Source of the DNA: Dryomyza anilis
Lineage: Eukaryota > Arthropoda > Insecta > Diptera > Dryomyzidae
Direction: 5' to 3'
DNA: 64,000 nt
Assembly: GCA_951804985.1 (NCBI GenBank)
Contig: OX638130.1
Coordinates: 81,896,583 to 81,960,582 of the forward strand
The translations under genes and the position numbers were made by a program. Every line of letters begins with the position of its first letter. Positions within the stretch are counted from its first letter, which is position 1. Positions 36,430-49,255 of this stretch are shown here, in pieces. The notes under the pieces were generated by a model that had not been told where the DNA came from, did not search any database, and worked only from the letters and a program-made list of their open reading frames with translations.

Positions 36430-37110
36430 AATACCCGAGGAGGTTTGCGGTGCATTCGGCGTAATATTACGGCAACCGCATGGAACCCCATAACTTTTCA
36501 ATTAAGCCAAACAAAATACATACTATATTTATGAACATTAATTTACAAATTGCTGTATGCATAACAGTTAGAAGCTGTTTTGTTCTAGCATTAAAGGGGA
36601 TTCCAGGAAATATTGGGCTTGTCGCGGCGGCGGCGACAGGAGCGGCCAAATGTCAGCAACACGACTGTTGAACTTGTTGGCGCATTGTAAGCGCTCTCGA
36701 CCAAATAACCAACATAATTCGAATATTTGTTCAGGACATATAAAGGGAGCAGAACAGTCGCGACCCGGCGAACCAGCGATCCATCGAGAACCGGCGGCAT
36801 ACCATACATCGAATGCAGGCTGCCTGGCTGCTTGGCTCTTGTAAATATTTTCCTCCACTAATTAATCATTTTTCATGCGGTCATCCGAACAAACATCGTT
36901 TCATGTTGTTATGCGCCAAAATGTTGATGTACGAATTCGTACGAATTACATACAACTGTCACGTTAATGGGCCAAATTTTTGGTTAAATTTACATGGCAT
37001 TGATGGCGTCACTCGGTCGTTGGTACGGTGCACCCGAAATTGGTCGACCGACGTTATTTATGTGAAATTTCCTTGCCATTGTTTTTGTCTAATTTTTTGT
37101 GTGTTTTTTT
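36430..37110. other. GC-richer non-coding island, candidate regulatory DNA
   Basis: Base composition is clearly less AT-rich than the flanks, with CGGCGGCGGCGACAGG and many CG dinucleotides. Five overlapping frames exist on both strands, none with a recognisable domain. It could be an enhancer, a promoter or a 5' non-coding exon. This is inferred from composition only. Confidence 0.3.
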
Positions 37111-38097
37111 TTCGCAGGATGGGGGTGTGGACTTCTAATAAATTGACAGAGAATTTATTTCTGTCGGACATTTTAATGAGCCTAAACAATATGAGTTACA
37201 GTTTATAACTATAGGCATTCGTTCGAAATGAAAATAACTGTGGTGTATCGATCCTTAGAGGGCTCTTGAATATTTCAAAGTTTTAATAATTTCGTTTTAT
37301 ATGTTTTCAGTACAGATATTTGAAATTTATATAATTTCTATACCATTTCCAGGTGTAATTCATAAAAATGCGATTTGTATTTAAAAAAAAATCAATTACA
37401 TTTCTATATTCTATTTGAAATTCAAAAATTATTGGAGCAATTATAGGATGCATTTGTTGCGCTATATTTCGTAAATGGTTAGAAATTAGTTTTAATTTTG
37501 GAGTTATAGCACAATTTTCAATATCTCATAATTTTCATTTTTTTATTGTCAATATTCGAAATAAAATTAGAAAATGATATCATATTTTTGATTTTAGGCA
37601 CAAAAAAACCTTACACTTCAATACATAAATGTGATTAAACACGAACACATTTCGAATTATAGATATTTGACCAATTTTTGATATTATTTAATTATTTGAA
37701 TAACGGTTTTGGTTCCTATGGGCAAGTAAACAACTTTTACTTCATTGTTTTCCTCTGACGTTTCCTTGGTTTTTTTTTTCAACTTCTTAGGGATATTTTA
37801 TTGGATCTTTAAATATACCAAATAATACCCAAAGTGGCAAAATACAAGAATTTCAAATTTTTGAATAAAAAATTTATTACTTGGATAAAAACTAAATATT
37901 AAAAAGAATTGTTCTGTAGTTTAGTGACAAAATGAAATTTAGGCTATATCTCAAAAACTTAAGTCAATTTAATAAAACTGATGACATTTTCGGAATCTGT
38001 GGCACAGTTTCCAAGTATGTCTGCTAACTATACTGCAAAATGAATTTAGTAGGGCGGTATTTTCATTTTAAATATTCAAAATATAAAATGAAATATT
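37111..38097. other. AT-rich non-coding DNA
   Basis: Nothing was recognised. Confidence 0.4.
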
Positions 38098-38225
38098 AAG
38101 GGTTTTCATTTCACTTCGTATCGCCTACGTATATGCGTATTTCGTAAAAATTGTACACTGCAAAGCATATAATTTTTACGACATACGCATATACGCAGTA
38201 GATACGAAGTGAAATGAATACCCTT
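38098..38225. mobile_element. 128-bp hairpin MITE, copy 1
   Basis: Arms of about 55 bp (AAGGGTTTTCATTTCACTTC... and its complement ending GAAGTGAAATGAATACCCTT) are almost perfect inverted repeats around an 18-bp loop, so the single strand folds into one long hairpin. It has no coding capacity. The flanking TTA/TTA context allows a TA or TTA target duplication. Confidence 0.75.
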
Positions 38226-38682
38226 ATTATTTATAATTTATATTTTATAAATTTCAAAAGTAAAACATACCGAATTTGATTTCTACTGGAATTTAGAATT
38301 TGGTATGATTTAAATTTCTAATGGAATTGCTGAATTTCCAATGCTGATTTTTAATTAGTATTTACTAATATTCAAATGGAATATTTAATTTAGATTCAGT
38401 TTTACTAATTCATACTTGGAACTTGTTTAGAAATTGGGTTTACTTCTTCATGGTTTAATTTTGAATCGTTTAATTCGTAAAAAGAGTTATGAATTAAAAT
38501 GTGCAAAAAGCTTGTTAAACAAAGAAAAGAACGGAAATTCCAACTAAACCCAATTCTTACATATAATTCTTAATTACAAACTCTTTATGTATTAATTTAT
38601 TGTAATTTATGATCAAAGTGATTACCACAAATTTACGTCTTCACACGATTTAATTGATGTCCATTAAACAGTAAAATATGCA

Positions 38683-39040
38683 ATTAATTGTATTGCTTGT
38701 GCGATTGGCGGCGACTTCAATTGAGATGCCGATATCGAGTATGCCTCATGACAAATTCGCACTTTATACGACGATATCTGTGGGGAAGTCCGTCCGTCCG
38801 TCTGTCCATTTACAGCCACCATGATTTGTGTGCCTGCCGCGACTGATAACTCGCAAACTTGCTTGATAAATGTTGCATATTAATTAAAATGATATTCGAC
38901 CGGCCAGCAAAAGCAACACTGCAATGTTGCCACATGCAACGCAGCCAATTAATTGACCGTTTTGTACTTTGTTGTTCTGCCGCAGGGGGGGCGTTGCCAC
39001 ATGTGGGCGTGGTTGCGTTCGCATTCATCTAATGAATGCA
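38683..39040. other. Candidate conserved non-coding block
   Basis: Less AT-rich than its surroundings, it contains GTCCGTCCGTCCGTCTGTCC (38789-38808), homeodomain-type TTAATTAAAAT, and several GCCACATG/GTTGCCACATG words. No coding frame is supported. It resembles fly intronic enhancers in composition. This is inference. Confidence 0.25.
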
Positions 39041-40253
39041 ATTTAATTGAAGTTTCAGTTAACAGCAAATAAAACATGCAATGCGATTTATTCAAATTGC
39101 AGTTTTATATTTGTTGTACTTTTACTTAATTTATTTGTTTGTTAATTAACTTAATTTGTGTAGCAACATAGTTATTGCAGTTATCGTAGTTGTCATTGAT
39201 AGATATTTGCAGTCAATTTGCTGTGAAAATGATAAATATTACATTTGCGCTATAATCGAAAATCGATGTAATTTGTTATTATTTCTGAATATTCAATTAA
39301 TTTCAACAAACTGTGTCACATTCGAGTATTTGAAATGAATTTTCGCAATATAAAATTTCAATTTAATTTCACTCAGTATAGTGTGTCTGAACTTTGTGTG
39401 TGGTGCACAAAATGCATTATTGAATTAAATTTTGTTTTCAATTTGGCAAAGCTGCACAAAGCTAAACTGTGCAAAAACTTTGTCACTTTTCGAATTTCAA
39501 ATTTTGATTCACCCTGCACTTGAGTTTTATGTGCATAGTTGGCCACAAAAATAAAATAATAATAAATAATACTTGCCAGCATCACATCTAGTTTCTACTA
39601 TAGTTTTTTCTTGTGTTTTTTTATGTTTTATTTGCATTCGAAATGCTGTCAAAATTCAAACGTTTTTGAACTCGGCACGACTTGGCACTGACAGGACACG
39701 CACACTGTCAACGCCACACATACACAATCGCACACACAAAAAATAAAAAAAAAATCATTAAAACAGACAGCCACATAGACAAACAGCAACTGTGTGGCCA
39801 AACCCTATGCAATGCTGCCACATGTTTAGCGGAAGTTGAAAAATTGCAAGAGAAAAACTTTTGACAGAATGTGCTTCGTTCGTGTTTGTGTTTGATTTCG
39901 CTGGAAACACTCAATGCAAAAAAAAATATATTTGCGACAAATATATACAGCAAATAATTGTAAAAACAATAACAACATTTTAGTTGCATTTTCCATAATT
40001 TAAAACAATTCTAAAAAAACGAGAGTGTTTTAAAAATGACATCTGGTGGAGATTTCTATAATTTTGTCGATCAAAATTGTAGATTGCCGATTTGACGTCG
40101 AAATGACGCAATTTTCATTTCTTGTCGAATAATTTTGTTGACATTTGAACAATTTTGACGTCACTGAAATTCACAATTTTATCATTTGATTTGCAGAAAC
40201 GAGCTACTGATCGAGTACACTATTCTTCAAAATGAAAAAAAAAAATGTTTCTA

Positions 40254-40473
40254 CACCCAGAAAAAAATACTATATAAATAATAGTATTTTACTATTAAAA
40301 ATAGTCAATAGTATAAATTATTATTTTAATCGGAATACACCATTAAATACTAGGAAATACCATGACATTGCCATTGATTTTATATGAAAAGATTTATTTT
40401 TTGTATACTATTAAATCAATAATTGTCCTATTGACCAAATTTAATGGGATTTGAGGGAATTTTTTTCTGGGTG
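40254..40473. mobile_element. 220-bp MITE with CACCCAGAAAAAAAT ends, full copy
   Basis: The ends are inverted CACCCAGAAAAAAAT and ATTTTTTTCTGGGTG, flanked by TA on both sides (40252-40253 and 40474-40475), as for Tc1/mariner-type insertions. The AT-rich interior holds partially inverted phrases (CTATTAAAAATAG, AATAGTCAATAG). Other copies or fragments lie at 51369, 58808, 59043 and 63186. Confidence 0.85.
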
Positions 40474-40475
40474 TA

Positions 40476-41268
40476 TGGATTCTTGAATTAAAAAATAATC
40501 AAAAAAAAAAAGCAGATTCAATCCATATCTTCTAAAAACGTATTCAATACTGGCAATTAAATTAAAAACAAACAAAAAATATTATTCAGTCTAAATCAGT
40601 ACCCACGAATTATGGAAAATTGAAATATTGAATGTACAAACTAAAACCGAATTTGTTTAAACAATAAAAACAGCAAAATTCTTATTCTACGTAAACATTT
40701 TTATTATAATAAGACAATTTAATATATTTCAATTTTAAGTATTCTTAGAATAAGTTTAATTGAACTTTAGGGTATTCCTTAATATTTAGCGTATTAGCCT
40801 CGCCGTTCATTGTATTTTAGTACGGTATTCGTAGCATGTAGTAAATATACGAAACAATAACACAGCAATACCAATTTGTTGTTACATCCATTATAAAGTT
40901 AAATAACACAAATGTTGTATTTGAGAGTAGCTCTGAGGCATGTTTTTTGGTGTCGTATTTTGTAAAATGAATATAAATTGTAAAATTAAAAATAAATGGT
41001 GTGCATAAAATGTTAATTCATTTGTTTTCTGTTAAAATCAAGGCATATAAATGATAATTTGAAAAATCCTAAATTTATAAGAATGGGCTGCATTTATTTC
41101 ACAGAACAAGCATAAAAGTGCTGATCATAATTTAATTGTTGTACTGTCGTATTTATACAATGCCGTACCAACACTATGAAATTGTGAATACGCTAATTAT
41201 AAAACTATTTTTTTATGTTGGTAGCTTTTTATTTAATTGTAAATGATAAAAGTTTTAAAATAAATAAA
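40476..41268. other. AT-rich non-coding DNA
   Basis: Nothing was recognised. Confidence 0.4.
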
Positions 41269-41390
41269 AAGGGTGTTCATTTCACTTCGTACCTATTGCG
41301 TATATGCATATGTCGTATAAATTAAAAGCTTTATAGTGCACAATTTTTACGAAATACGCATATACGCAGGCGATACGAAGTGAAACGTCA
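41269..41390. mobile_element. Hairpin MITE, copy 2
   Basis: AAGGGTGTTCATTTCACTTC on the left matches copy 1 at 38098. The right arm reads ACGAAATACGCATATACGCA, then CGATACGAAGTGAAAC. The outermost right end is lost. Confidence 0.75.
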
Positions 41391-42159
41391 ATTAATATTT
41401 TGATTTTTATCGTAATATATGTACATAAAATAACATTAAAATTGTTGAACATTTATTATTTTACATTATTTTTTTTTACTACGTGCATTATTACTAATTA
41501 GTAGTAACATTTTTGTATGACTGTCATTGTGCACTTTAATAACAAAAATGTGTTACATGGTTTTGCTGGCATTGCATAAATTTGTCTGTTGGCGCTTAAA
41601 TCTATGAATGTATGTGTGTTAGGTGTCCCCTAACCGTATCGTATTATTAACATTATGTTTTTCTTTTGGTTGATTTTTATTTTTGTGAAATCGAAAATTC
41701 AGTTTTTGCAAGCAAAACATCAGAATTATGGTGGGGAAAAATATTTTACTACTAAAAACAAAAAGCATTAGTTAAACAATTTTTTTTAACATATTAAAGG
41801 TTTTAAATATGTTTATATTTAAATTTATGTATTTTACAATTGTTTAGAATATTTTTGTTTTACTTTAAAATAAATTGCGTACTTGTTCCGAACTTCATAT
41901 TCGATCAAAATGTATAGCAAAAAAATCTCAAATTGAATTGGTTGACGAAACTTTAACTTATTGAATTTAATTGTTTATTTTATAATTAAAAATCAAATTT
42001 AGGAGCACAAAAAAATATTTATCGAATTGAAATTTGAAAACGATTTTCATTGAAAGTTGGCCTATGCTGGATAGATGGACTTTCTATTACAAATTACGGA
42101 CTAAAGTTCAGGTGACGGAGGTGGTACTCTGAACAAGAATAACTGCTCCATGTTACTTT

Positions 42160-42630
42160 ATTGATACCTAAGAACATAATCTCTGTATAATCAATAATAA
42201 ATGCTCTTAGTTACTTTTCACATATTGACAGACACAGTAACAAACAGATGAAAGACGGGCAGCGAATATTACTGACGAAGGAACATCGAAAAAACAACAG
42301 TTATTCGAACACGTGTTCTTTAAATTTTGGAAGGAAAACAGTAACAACATTTTTTATACCAAATACATTAACCTCTGCATTATCAAAAATAATTGCTCTT
42401 ACTTACTGTCAACATACTGACAGACAGATATACTAACAAACAGATGACGATGACATTTGGCTAACGAAAAACATAGCATAATAGCGAATATTACAGACAA
42501 AGCAAGATCGAAAAAACAACAGTTATTCGAACGCGTGTTCTTGAAATTTGGAATGAAAACAACATTTTTGATATCAAAGACATTAACCACTGCATTATCA
42601 AGAATAATTGCTCTTAGTTACTTTTTTGAT
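42160..42630 (+). repeat. Tandem duplication with a unit of about 200 bp
   Basis: AAAAAACAACAGTTATTCGA followed by ACRCGTGTTCTT occurs at about 42289 and 42511. ATCAA-AATAATTGCTCTTA-TTACT occurs at about 42190, 42381 and 42597. Two full diverged units and a partial third are visible. No coding capacity is supported. Confidence 0.65.
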
Positions 42631-43254
42631 AACTAAGTGGATATGTTTCTTAAAATCCAGAATATTTCCGTTTATTTGCATATCACTCCGTATATGATAC
42701 CTTCTCGATTTCAGAAGTTTCTTCCCTGTACACTAAGAAAAAATTAAACTTTTTATATATTTTTAATATATTTAATTGTACGTTTGTAACAACATTTTGT
42801 CGACATTTTCAAAACGGTATTAAATCAAAAAGAAAGTTCACGATATGATCGTCATTTCACATAAGAACTCAAAAATGTTTCAACAAATTGAATAGTAACA
42901 AATTTTAACAGACATTGGTTTTTTGGATACCGATAAACACTGACACGGTATTAGTCTATTAAGTCAGGGATTGACTACTAAACCCAAAACAACATATAAT
43001 AAAATGAGTCTGTACCAGACATAAGTCTGATAATACAATCGCATCTCTATGTGTGAATTTATTTAGCGATGTGTGGTGCATCTGTGTGACTGACCGACAT
43101 TGCAATGCGGAGATTACAATGGGGTGGTCAAAATGAAGTAGGTGATGGGTAACAAGTGTAACACAATTTGTGGCCAACTCTAAACCCTGTGCATGGAGAG
43201 CGAGGAATTTGTTAGCAACTAGACAGACGATTGCAATACGATATACAGGCAAAT

Positions 43255-43382
43255 GTACAGACAGACAGAAGGACAAACAGACAGCAGGACAGACATATAG
43301 ATAGATATGCAGTCACTCAGTTAAAGGCGAGACAGACGAATGAAGCTACGGTTAGACCGACCGACCGACCGACCGACAGATA
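43255..43382. repeat. GACA/GACC microsatellite
   Basis: Imperfect ACAGACAGA repeats change into a clean run CGACCGACCGACCGACC near 43358-43376. Confidence 0.8.
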
Positions 43383-45320
43383 AATAGTTGCATGAATGCA
43401 TTTGCAGTTTTCTATATGTTTCTCAATATATATAGAAATCTATGTATGTCTGTTGCCCGTATGTCTGACTTACTGCAAGGCAGTAAAAATTTAAATTTGG
43501 TTTCTTGCCGATTGAATGGCTTCGAGTCTAGGGACTCATATTGGTTTTGGGGATTTGCGCTGAGCTAATCTCGGTCTGGACAAATTGAAAATAGATTCAC
43601 TGTTCGTTCGCTCGTTCGCCTCATTTCAATTTCGATTTGGAGCGAATCAATGCAGACACGAGTTTTCAATTATCGCCGCAAATAGAGTGAGTTTATCCGC
43701 TAGATACTCAATTCAACAGAACTCATTGTAGCAAGCAACAAATACGTTTGTCATTGCAATAATATTTATTATTGCACACAAAGCAGTTGCCACTAAAATG
43801 TGGTCTCTATTACAAAACGAAATGCAAGCCGGATGGTAAATTCCAATGTGAATGCAGAGAAAGAATACGAATTTAATGTCAAATTAAAAGAGATATGTGT
43901 TTTCTATAGTTGTGACAATCGTTAACATGTTTGAAACAATAGTTAACTCAAAGATAATGCTTTCTATATTTTAATAATGAAATGATTAGTATAAGTTTAC
44001 AAATATAAACATAGTAATTGCATGCTTGTAGCAATCATAGAGTTGTTTCTGTTAATCAGAATTTAGCATGACTTTCTAAACATAACAATTTGTGTATTAG
44101 ACTTCGTTGCAATCATTTGTAAAATAGTGAATTATTGTCACCAACATCTTATCAAATATACTATGAATTTTTTGGATATAATTTGATTGCCACAATAAAG
44201 CTATAATCATATTTATAATCAATTTTCTCTGCATGTGTTGAGTGCGTCAGTTATTTAAATATCATTTGTATTTTAGCAAATATATAACTAAGTTTGTGCA
44301 CACATTCTGTACACAATTTATGGTTTGTTCTACACGATAAACACACTTATTTGCAGTGAGCAATAAATAAATTTTCAAATGGAAATTTGCACACGAAAAT
44401 TTGCATCCTGACATTCAATTCAAATGCGTTAAATTTGCAGGCATAATTTATACACAATTCGATAATATCTGCAAAACATGCAAATTTCAAATATAAATCT
44501 ACGCCAAATACATATAATCTATGCATCGTTGGCGTCGATTATGAAAATGTTTCATTTGTTTGGACAATTCCATCGATGACATTTACTGCTGTGGACTGTC
44601 AGAGAAATGAATGCCACAAAGGAGTGTGTGACAGAGATGGTTACCAAGTGTTGCATGTGCGAGTAGAGCAAGTGTTGCACTACATAGTGTCAAAGTGTTT
44701 AATTAAATGTTGCCACACATTATGATAAATGTTTGCTGTACTTATTCATAATCTTCATAAACTAAATTTTGCAAATTGACTCGATTTCAATAGAGATTTT
44801 GCAACTAAGACAATAGAGGTAACAAAAATAAAATTTAGTATATATAATAGTTAGATATCTCATAGAGATATATGACATTAGTATCTGCTTTGTACTGCAA
44901 ACTGTACAAAGCAAAATTAATGTTTGAGTAATTTCAATAAAGTCATTAAAACTGTCAATTTGTGTCAGTAGTCAGCATGGGATTGTTTTAATAGGCCAAA
45001 TGTAGGTTTTGTCTAATTTTAAATATGAAATTTAGGTATAATATTTATATATTATGCATCATATTTTAGTTCTAATACTCAAAATGTCCCTTTGCATCTA
45101 TGCGTTACTGTTTCTGCAAACTTTTGCAGACAATTTTAAAATTTAATGAAATAAAAAAAATAGGTTTTCGATAAGAAACTCGTAATGTTTTATAATTTTT
45201 GTTCAATTAATATTCAAAGCAAATACAATTCCCAATTGAAATCTATTTTCATTGTCAATTCGATAACACAATTTTTTAGTATTATTATTCAAGAGAAAAC
45301 AATAATTCGGACATATAAAT
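43383..45320. other. Non-coding DNA
   Basis: Mixed composition, with less AT-rich patches at about 43500-43700 and 44570-44720. No supported ORF, RNA gene or element end was seen. Confidence 0.35.
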
Positions 45321-45389
45321 CATATTGCTCTGTTTGGACAATATAAGAATGTTGTACAATTTTATATTGACATTGTCCACGTACATTTA

Positions 45390-45720
45390 TCTTCCCAGTA
45401 GAGAATGTCACAAGACCACCCTTTCCTTGTCCGTGCGTGCCATGGATAAAAGTATGAAAAATTTACGCTCATTGCGTTGGCTCATTGAATTATTTCAATT
45501 ACAATCAATAATGCGTTGCCGCAACACAGTAGCAACATCAATTATCCGGCACTGCACGCACTCAAAGTCCTCGTATCGCCGAAACAGTCGCATACGTCAC
45601 TCGAAATATGCCATATTCCCAGCCATCCAAACGTACCATTAATTCTGTCCTGTCAAATAATGGCCATTCGCCATGGATTTGTACGCATTAAATTAAGTAT
45701 TTCGGCTGCGCACCATAAAA
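45390..45720. other. GC-richer block, candidate regulatory DNA
   Basis: Balanced composition in AT-rich flanks. The frames at 45325-45642 and 45516-45728 overlap and give unrelated, cysteine- and arginine-scattered peptides with no domain. It may be conserved non-coding DNA. This is inference. Confidence 0.25.
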
Positions 45721-46439
45721 ATAAATAATGACAAAACATAGTTACGCAAATTAGACGCGTCGTACTCATTTGCAAAAAGAAAAATCAATAAAATGCGTAC
45801 ATTTCAGTATTTCGAAACAATCTATATTTGCATTATGCGAAGTCGCATAGAACAAGTTTTGAATAATAAAAATGTACAAAGATGCCAGAATATAGATAAA
45901 TATGTCGATAACCGTTGTGACAGCGAAAATATACTTTGTACGAGTCATAATTTTCAAGTAGTACTGCTTGAGCTAATTTCACAATTTCAACTAGGAGGAT
46001 TTTATGAAATGAAAACTGTTTTTGTGTCCTAAAAGAAGACTCAACATAGCAACGTTTTAACAGCAGAATTATTTCTTTTCGATTACAATCTGTAACACAC
46101 GTTGCTATTTTCTGAAACATTTAAAAATAAAGAGCCTTATTCCAAAGTTGTGCATTTTGTGCCCTTCTTCAATCGTTTTCAGTTGACATTAGTTGATATT
46201 TTTACGTTTGTTATTTTTTTATAAACTCCTTTTTTCATGTTATGCAAATAGTAAAACTTAAGTAGTACTACAAGGATCTACATTATTTGGTTTTCGACAT
46301 AGTCGTCTTCGATTTACTAAAAAAAATCATATTCTGCAGTTGAAGATAAAACCGCTCATGACTGTAAAACTATTATTTATAAAATCAAATATCGAATTAA
46401 ATTTCTGCGCATATCTTGTTTCCTATTTGCCAAATCAAG

Positions 46440-47250
46440 TTAGCAACACATTCAATTCTTTGTCTCCTGGCGGGCGAACCCTCGCGCGCACTCTGTGCCC
46501 GTCCTGTCCTCTGTTTAATCAAATCATGCTTAACGCAAATGCCATTTACAACGATCGCCATCATTGATTCGTAGCCGAACTAATTTCGAACACCGAACAA
46601 AGTCATGCCATCCGTGGTGCCATGCATGACAACGCATGGCTGCGCTGTGCAATCCAGGGGGAGCCCAGCCAGTCAGACGTCCTGCCCATTCGTTCAGGCG
46701 TCCGTTCGTCCGTGCGTTCGGCCGCAATGCATTAACACTCATGCAGCATCCGATTATGTTGACGATGGCGCTCATACGATAACGGAATGCGCGAATATTG
46801 TTATTGTAAGTGCACATTGTTGTAGTTGTTGTTGTACGGGACAGATCCATGTGTATGGTATGTAGTATTATGTGCCACGCATACATTGAATTATTGTAAT
46901 TTGTGTCATTTCGGTCACTGCCGCATTGCTGCTGATGCTGATGCTGCTGCTAGCTGCCATTGCTACTGCAGCATGCTAACAATATCGAGTTCAGCAACAC
47001 TCGCCTCGGGACCTCGCCGCACCGCACGCCCTGCAGCATGTTGACTCGTTGACTCGTCGACTCTGGACGTGGCTGAATGCGCACTCACCGATCGACCGAC
47101 TGAACGACTAACTACTGCGTGCAGCAAGTGTCCGAAATTAAAATAAAAATCATGCCAATTGCAATTCCCATCAAGTTTTATCTGCCAAAATGAACCTGCA
47201 CCATTTCGCCACCCATATTGGGTCGATAGGATGGTTCGATGTCGAAATGT
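46440..47250. other. GC-rich island, candidate promoter, enhancer or 5' exon
   Basis: One of the most GC-rich stretches outside the gene, with GGCGGGCGAACC, CGTCCGTTCGTCCG, TGCTGATGCTGATGCTGCTG and CACCGATCGACCGACTGAAC. Overlapping frames on both strands have no domain. If the 607-residue gene has a distal first exon, this is a reasonable place to look. Confidence 0.3.
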
Positions 47251-47763
47251 GTCCAACGTGCTTTGATTTCGATTACAGTTTGCAATTTGAAAAATCTTTT
47301 TATATATTATTTTTTAATTATAAAGCTATGTTGGTTTTACTGCAAAAACTCAATTTATAAATTGAGGTTTTAGGTTATGGCAGTCACTGTGAATTACAAT
47401 GTTTCGTTTGCAATGTATTGGTGTTAGCTCCATTTTATTTATCACTCATAAAAAATCTTCAATTTTGTCAAAATATAATAAATTTAAATTTTTCATAGAT
47501 AATTTATGTCAAATTTTGCATGGCACAATAATCCTATATTTTTTCATTGCAACATCAGAAAAATAAGTCTTAAACATTTAAAAATATATAGGCTATTCAG
47601 AGTCTAAATAATTTAATTCTATAGTAGACAATTTTTACATAGACAATTTCAATATGTACGTTTTAATGTGCAGCCTTTTGACATTTATTTTTATAAGAAA
47701 AATTTTAAAAAATTCGTTCAGGTTAATTTTTACTATAAATCCCTTTAAGCTTTTTTAAAATAC

Positions 47764-48245
47764 TAGCTGGACCCGTGCACGACTCGTGCCCGTAAAATTC
47801 TTCCCGGTAGAATTCTTCCCCGTACAATTCTTCCCGGTAGTGTTTTTTTCAGTAGAAGTGTGATGAATTTAGTGTGGTGAGTTTGAGTGTGGTGAGTTTA
47901 GGTGTGGTGAGTTTATGTGTGGTGAGTTTATGTGTGGTGAGTTTTGGTGTGGTGATATTATGTAAGATGAGTAACATCAAATTTTAAAGTTTAGTTGAAA
48001 TCGATATCATTAGGGCTGAGATATAGCGTACTGAATTTTTGGGTTCTATGGGAGGTGCAATTCCCCTTTGTCCAATCCGGTTTATTTATGGTTTAGAAAT
48101 TTTCATGTTCAGTAGTTGAATCTGAATTATACATTAAAAATAAAAATGGGCGTGGTCAAAGAAAACTATATAGGAGAAGGTTCCTGGGACTGTAGGATAT
48201 ATATTCCAAATTTTAAGGAAATCCGTGCACAGGTGTACGTTTGCA
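47764..48245 (+). repeat. Unclassified interspersed repeat with an internal minisatellite
   Basis: It opens CTAGCTGGACCCGTGCACGA and has three AATTCTTCCCGGTAG-type repeats. A minisatellite follows, then ATTTTTGGGTTCTATGGGAG, ATGGGCGTGGTCAAAG and AAGGAAATCCGTGCACAGG. The GC-containing phrases inside AT-rich DNA look like a transposon relic. I cannot assign a class. Confidence 0.5.
47872..47957 (+). repeat. Minisatellite, unit about 16 bp (GTGTGGTGAGTTTATG)
   Basis: Five to six consecutive units differ at one or two positions each. It lies inside the unclassified repeat. Confidence 0.85.
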
Positions 48246-48758
48246 TATCCAAGTTTAAAAACTTGATACAAAAAAAATATTTCGAATAATGGTGTATAAT
48301 TGGTATTTACAGATTCAGATTACCAGAAATATTCAAAATGTTTTATAAATTGGATACTATTGACCAAATTTATTGATTTAATTTCAAATTATTTGTATGT
48401 AATCGAATTCTTCACAAATATATCACAAACATGTATAGTATCAATTGGTGATAATACTCGACACTTGTTCAACACGATTTCTAATACGACAATTGTGAAG
48501 ATTGTGGAAATTTGACGTAGAAATTTCCTCATATGAATGTGGGTTTCATGTTTCTTGAAAATTATTTCATCCTAGGTCATTTTAGTTTAATTGTCATTCG
48601 TTTTTAAATACAAAAAGACGCACTTTTTTAATCAAAATAATATTAAAATTAAAAACTTTAGATCTTTAAATATTTTTTTTTGTTAACATTAGTTGAGAGT
48701 TTATATAAATCAAAATTAAAAACAAATTAAAAATGAAAATGAACACATCGTAATATTA

Positions 48759-49255
48759 TACCCAAGTTACAATTCCTACCAGTATCGTACTAGTCCAGCC
48801 AGTTTAACACGCAATGTCACGCAATGCCCAGAGACTCATGGCATTTCCCCACCAGTAACCGATTAATACTTGACTAGTTTTACTGGCAGAGATCCCTACC
48901 AGTAACCGACCAATTTTTGACAAGCTTTACTGGGTATAGATCAGTTTTTGACTAGTTTTACTGGCAGGAATCTACTAATCCCTACAGTAGCCTACCAGTT
49001 TTTGACCAGCTTTAATGGGGACAAATCAGTTTTTGAGAAGTTTTACTGGCAGGGATCTACTCTCCAAACCCATCCTAGCTAGTAACCTACCAAATTTTTG
49101 AGTAGATCCTCTGGCGGGGATGTACTCTTCAAATTCCTATCAGTAACCGACAAGGTACCGACTAGTGTTCACTGGCGAGTATACACTCCTCGCCTCCAAA
49201 AACCTACGAGATAGTAAGCAGTATTTGAGCTTCCTAGTAAATTATAGCTTGGCTA
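48759..49255. mobile_element. TIR element filled with CCAGTTTTTGACTAGTTTTACTGG-type minisatellite, copy 1
   Basis: It begins TACCCAAGTTACAATT and ends TATAGCTTGGCTA, a decayed inverted repeat of the same type as in copy 2. The interior is a degenerate tandem array of about 40-65-bp units built from CAGTAACCGACCAGT, TTTTTGACTAGTTTTACTGG and GGGATCTACTCTTCAAATCC. It has no coding capacity. Confidence 0.7.

Noticed and set aside
36813..37208. 131-codon plus-strand frame in the 36.5-37.1-kb island
   Set aside because: Its composition (Cys, Phe, Asn scattered) and competing frames on both strands suggest chance in a GC-richer block. No homology is recognised.
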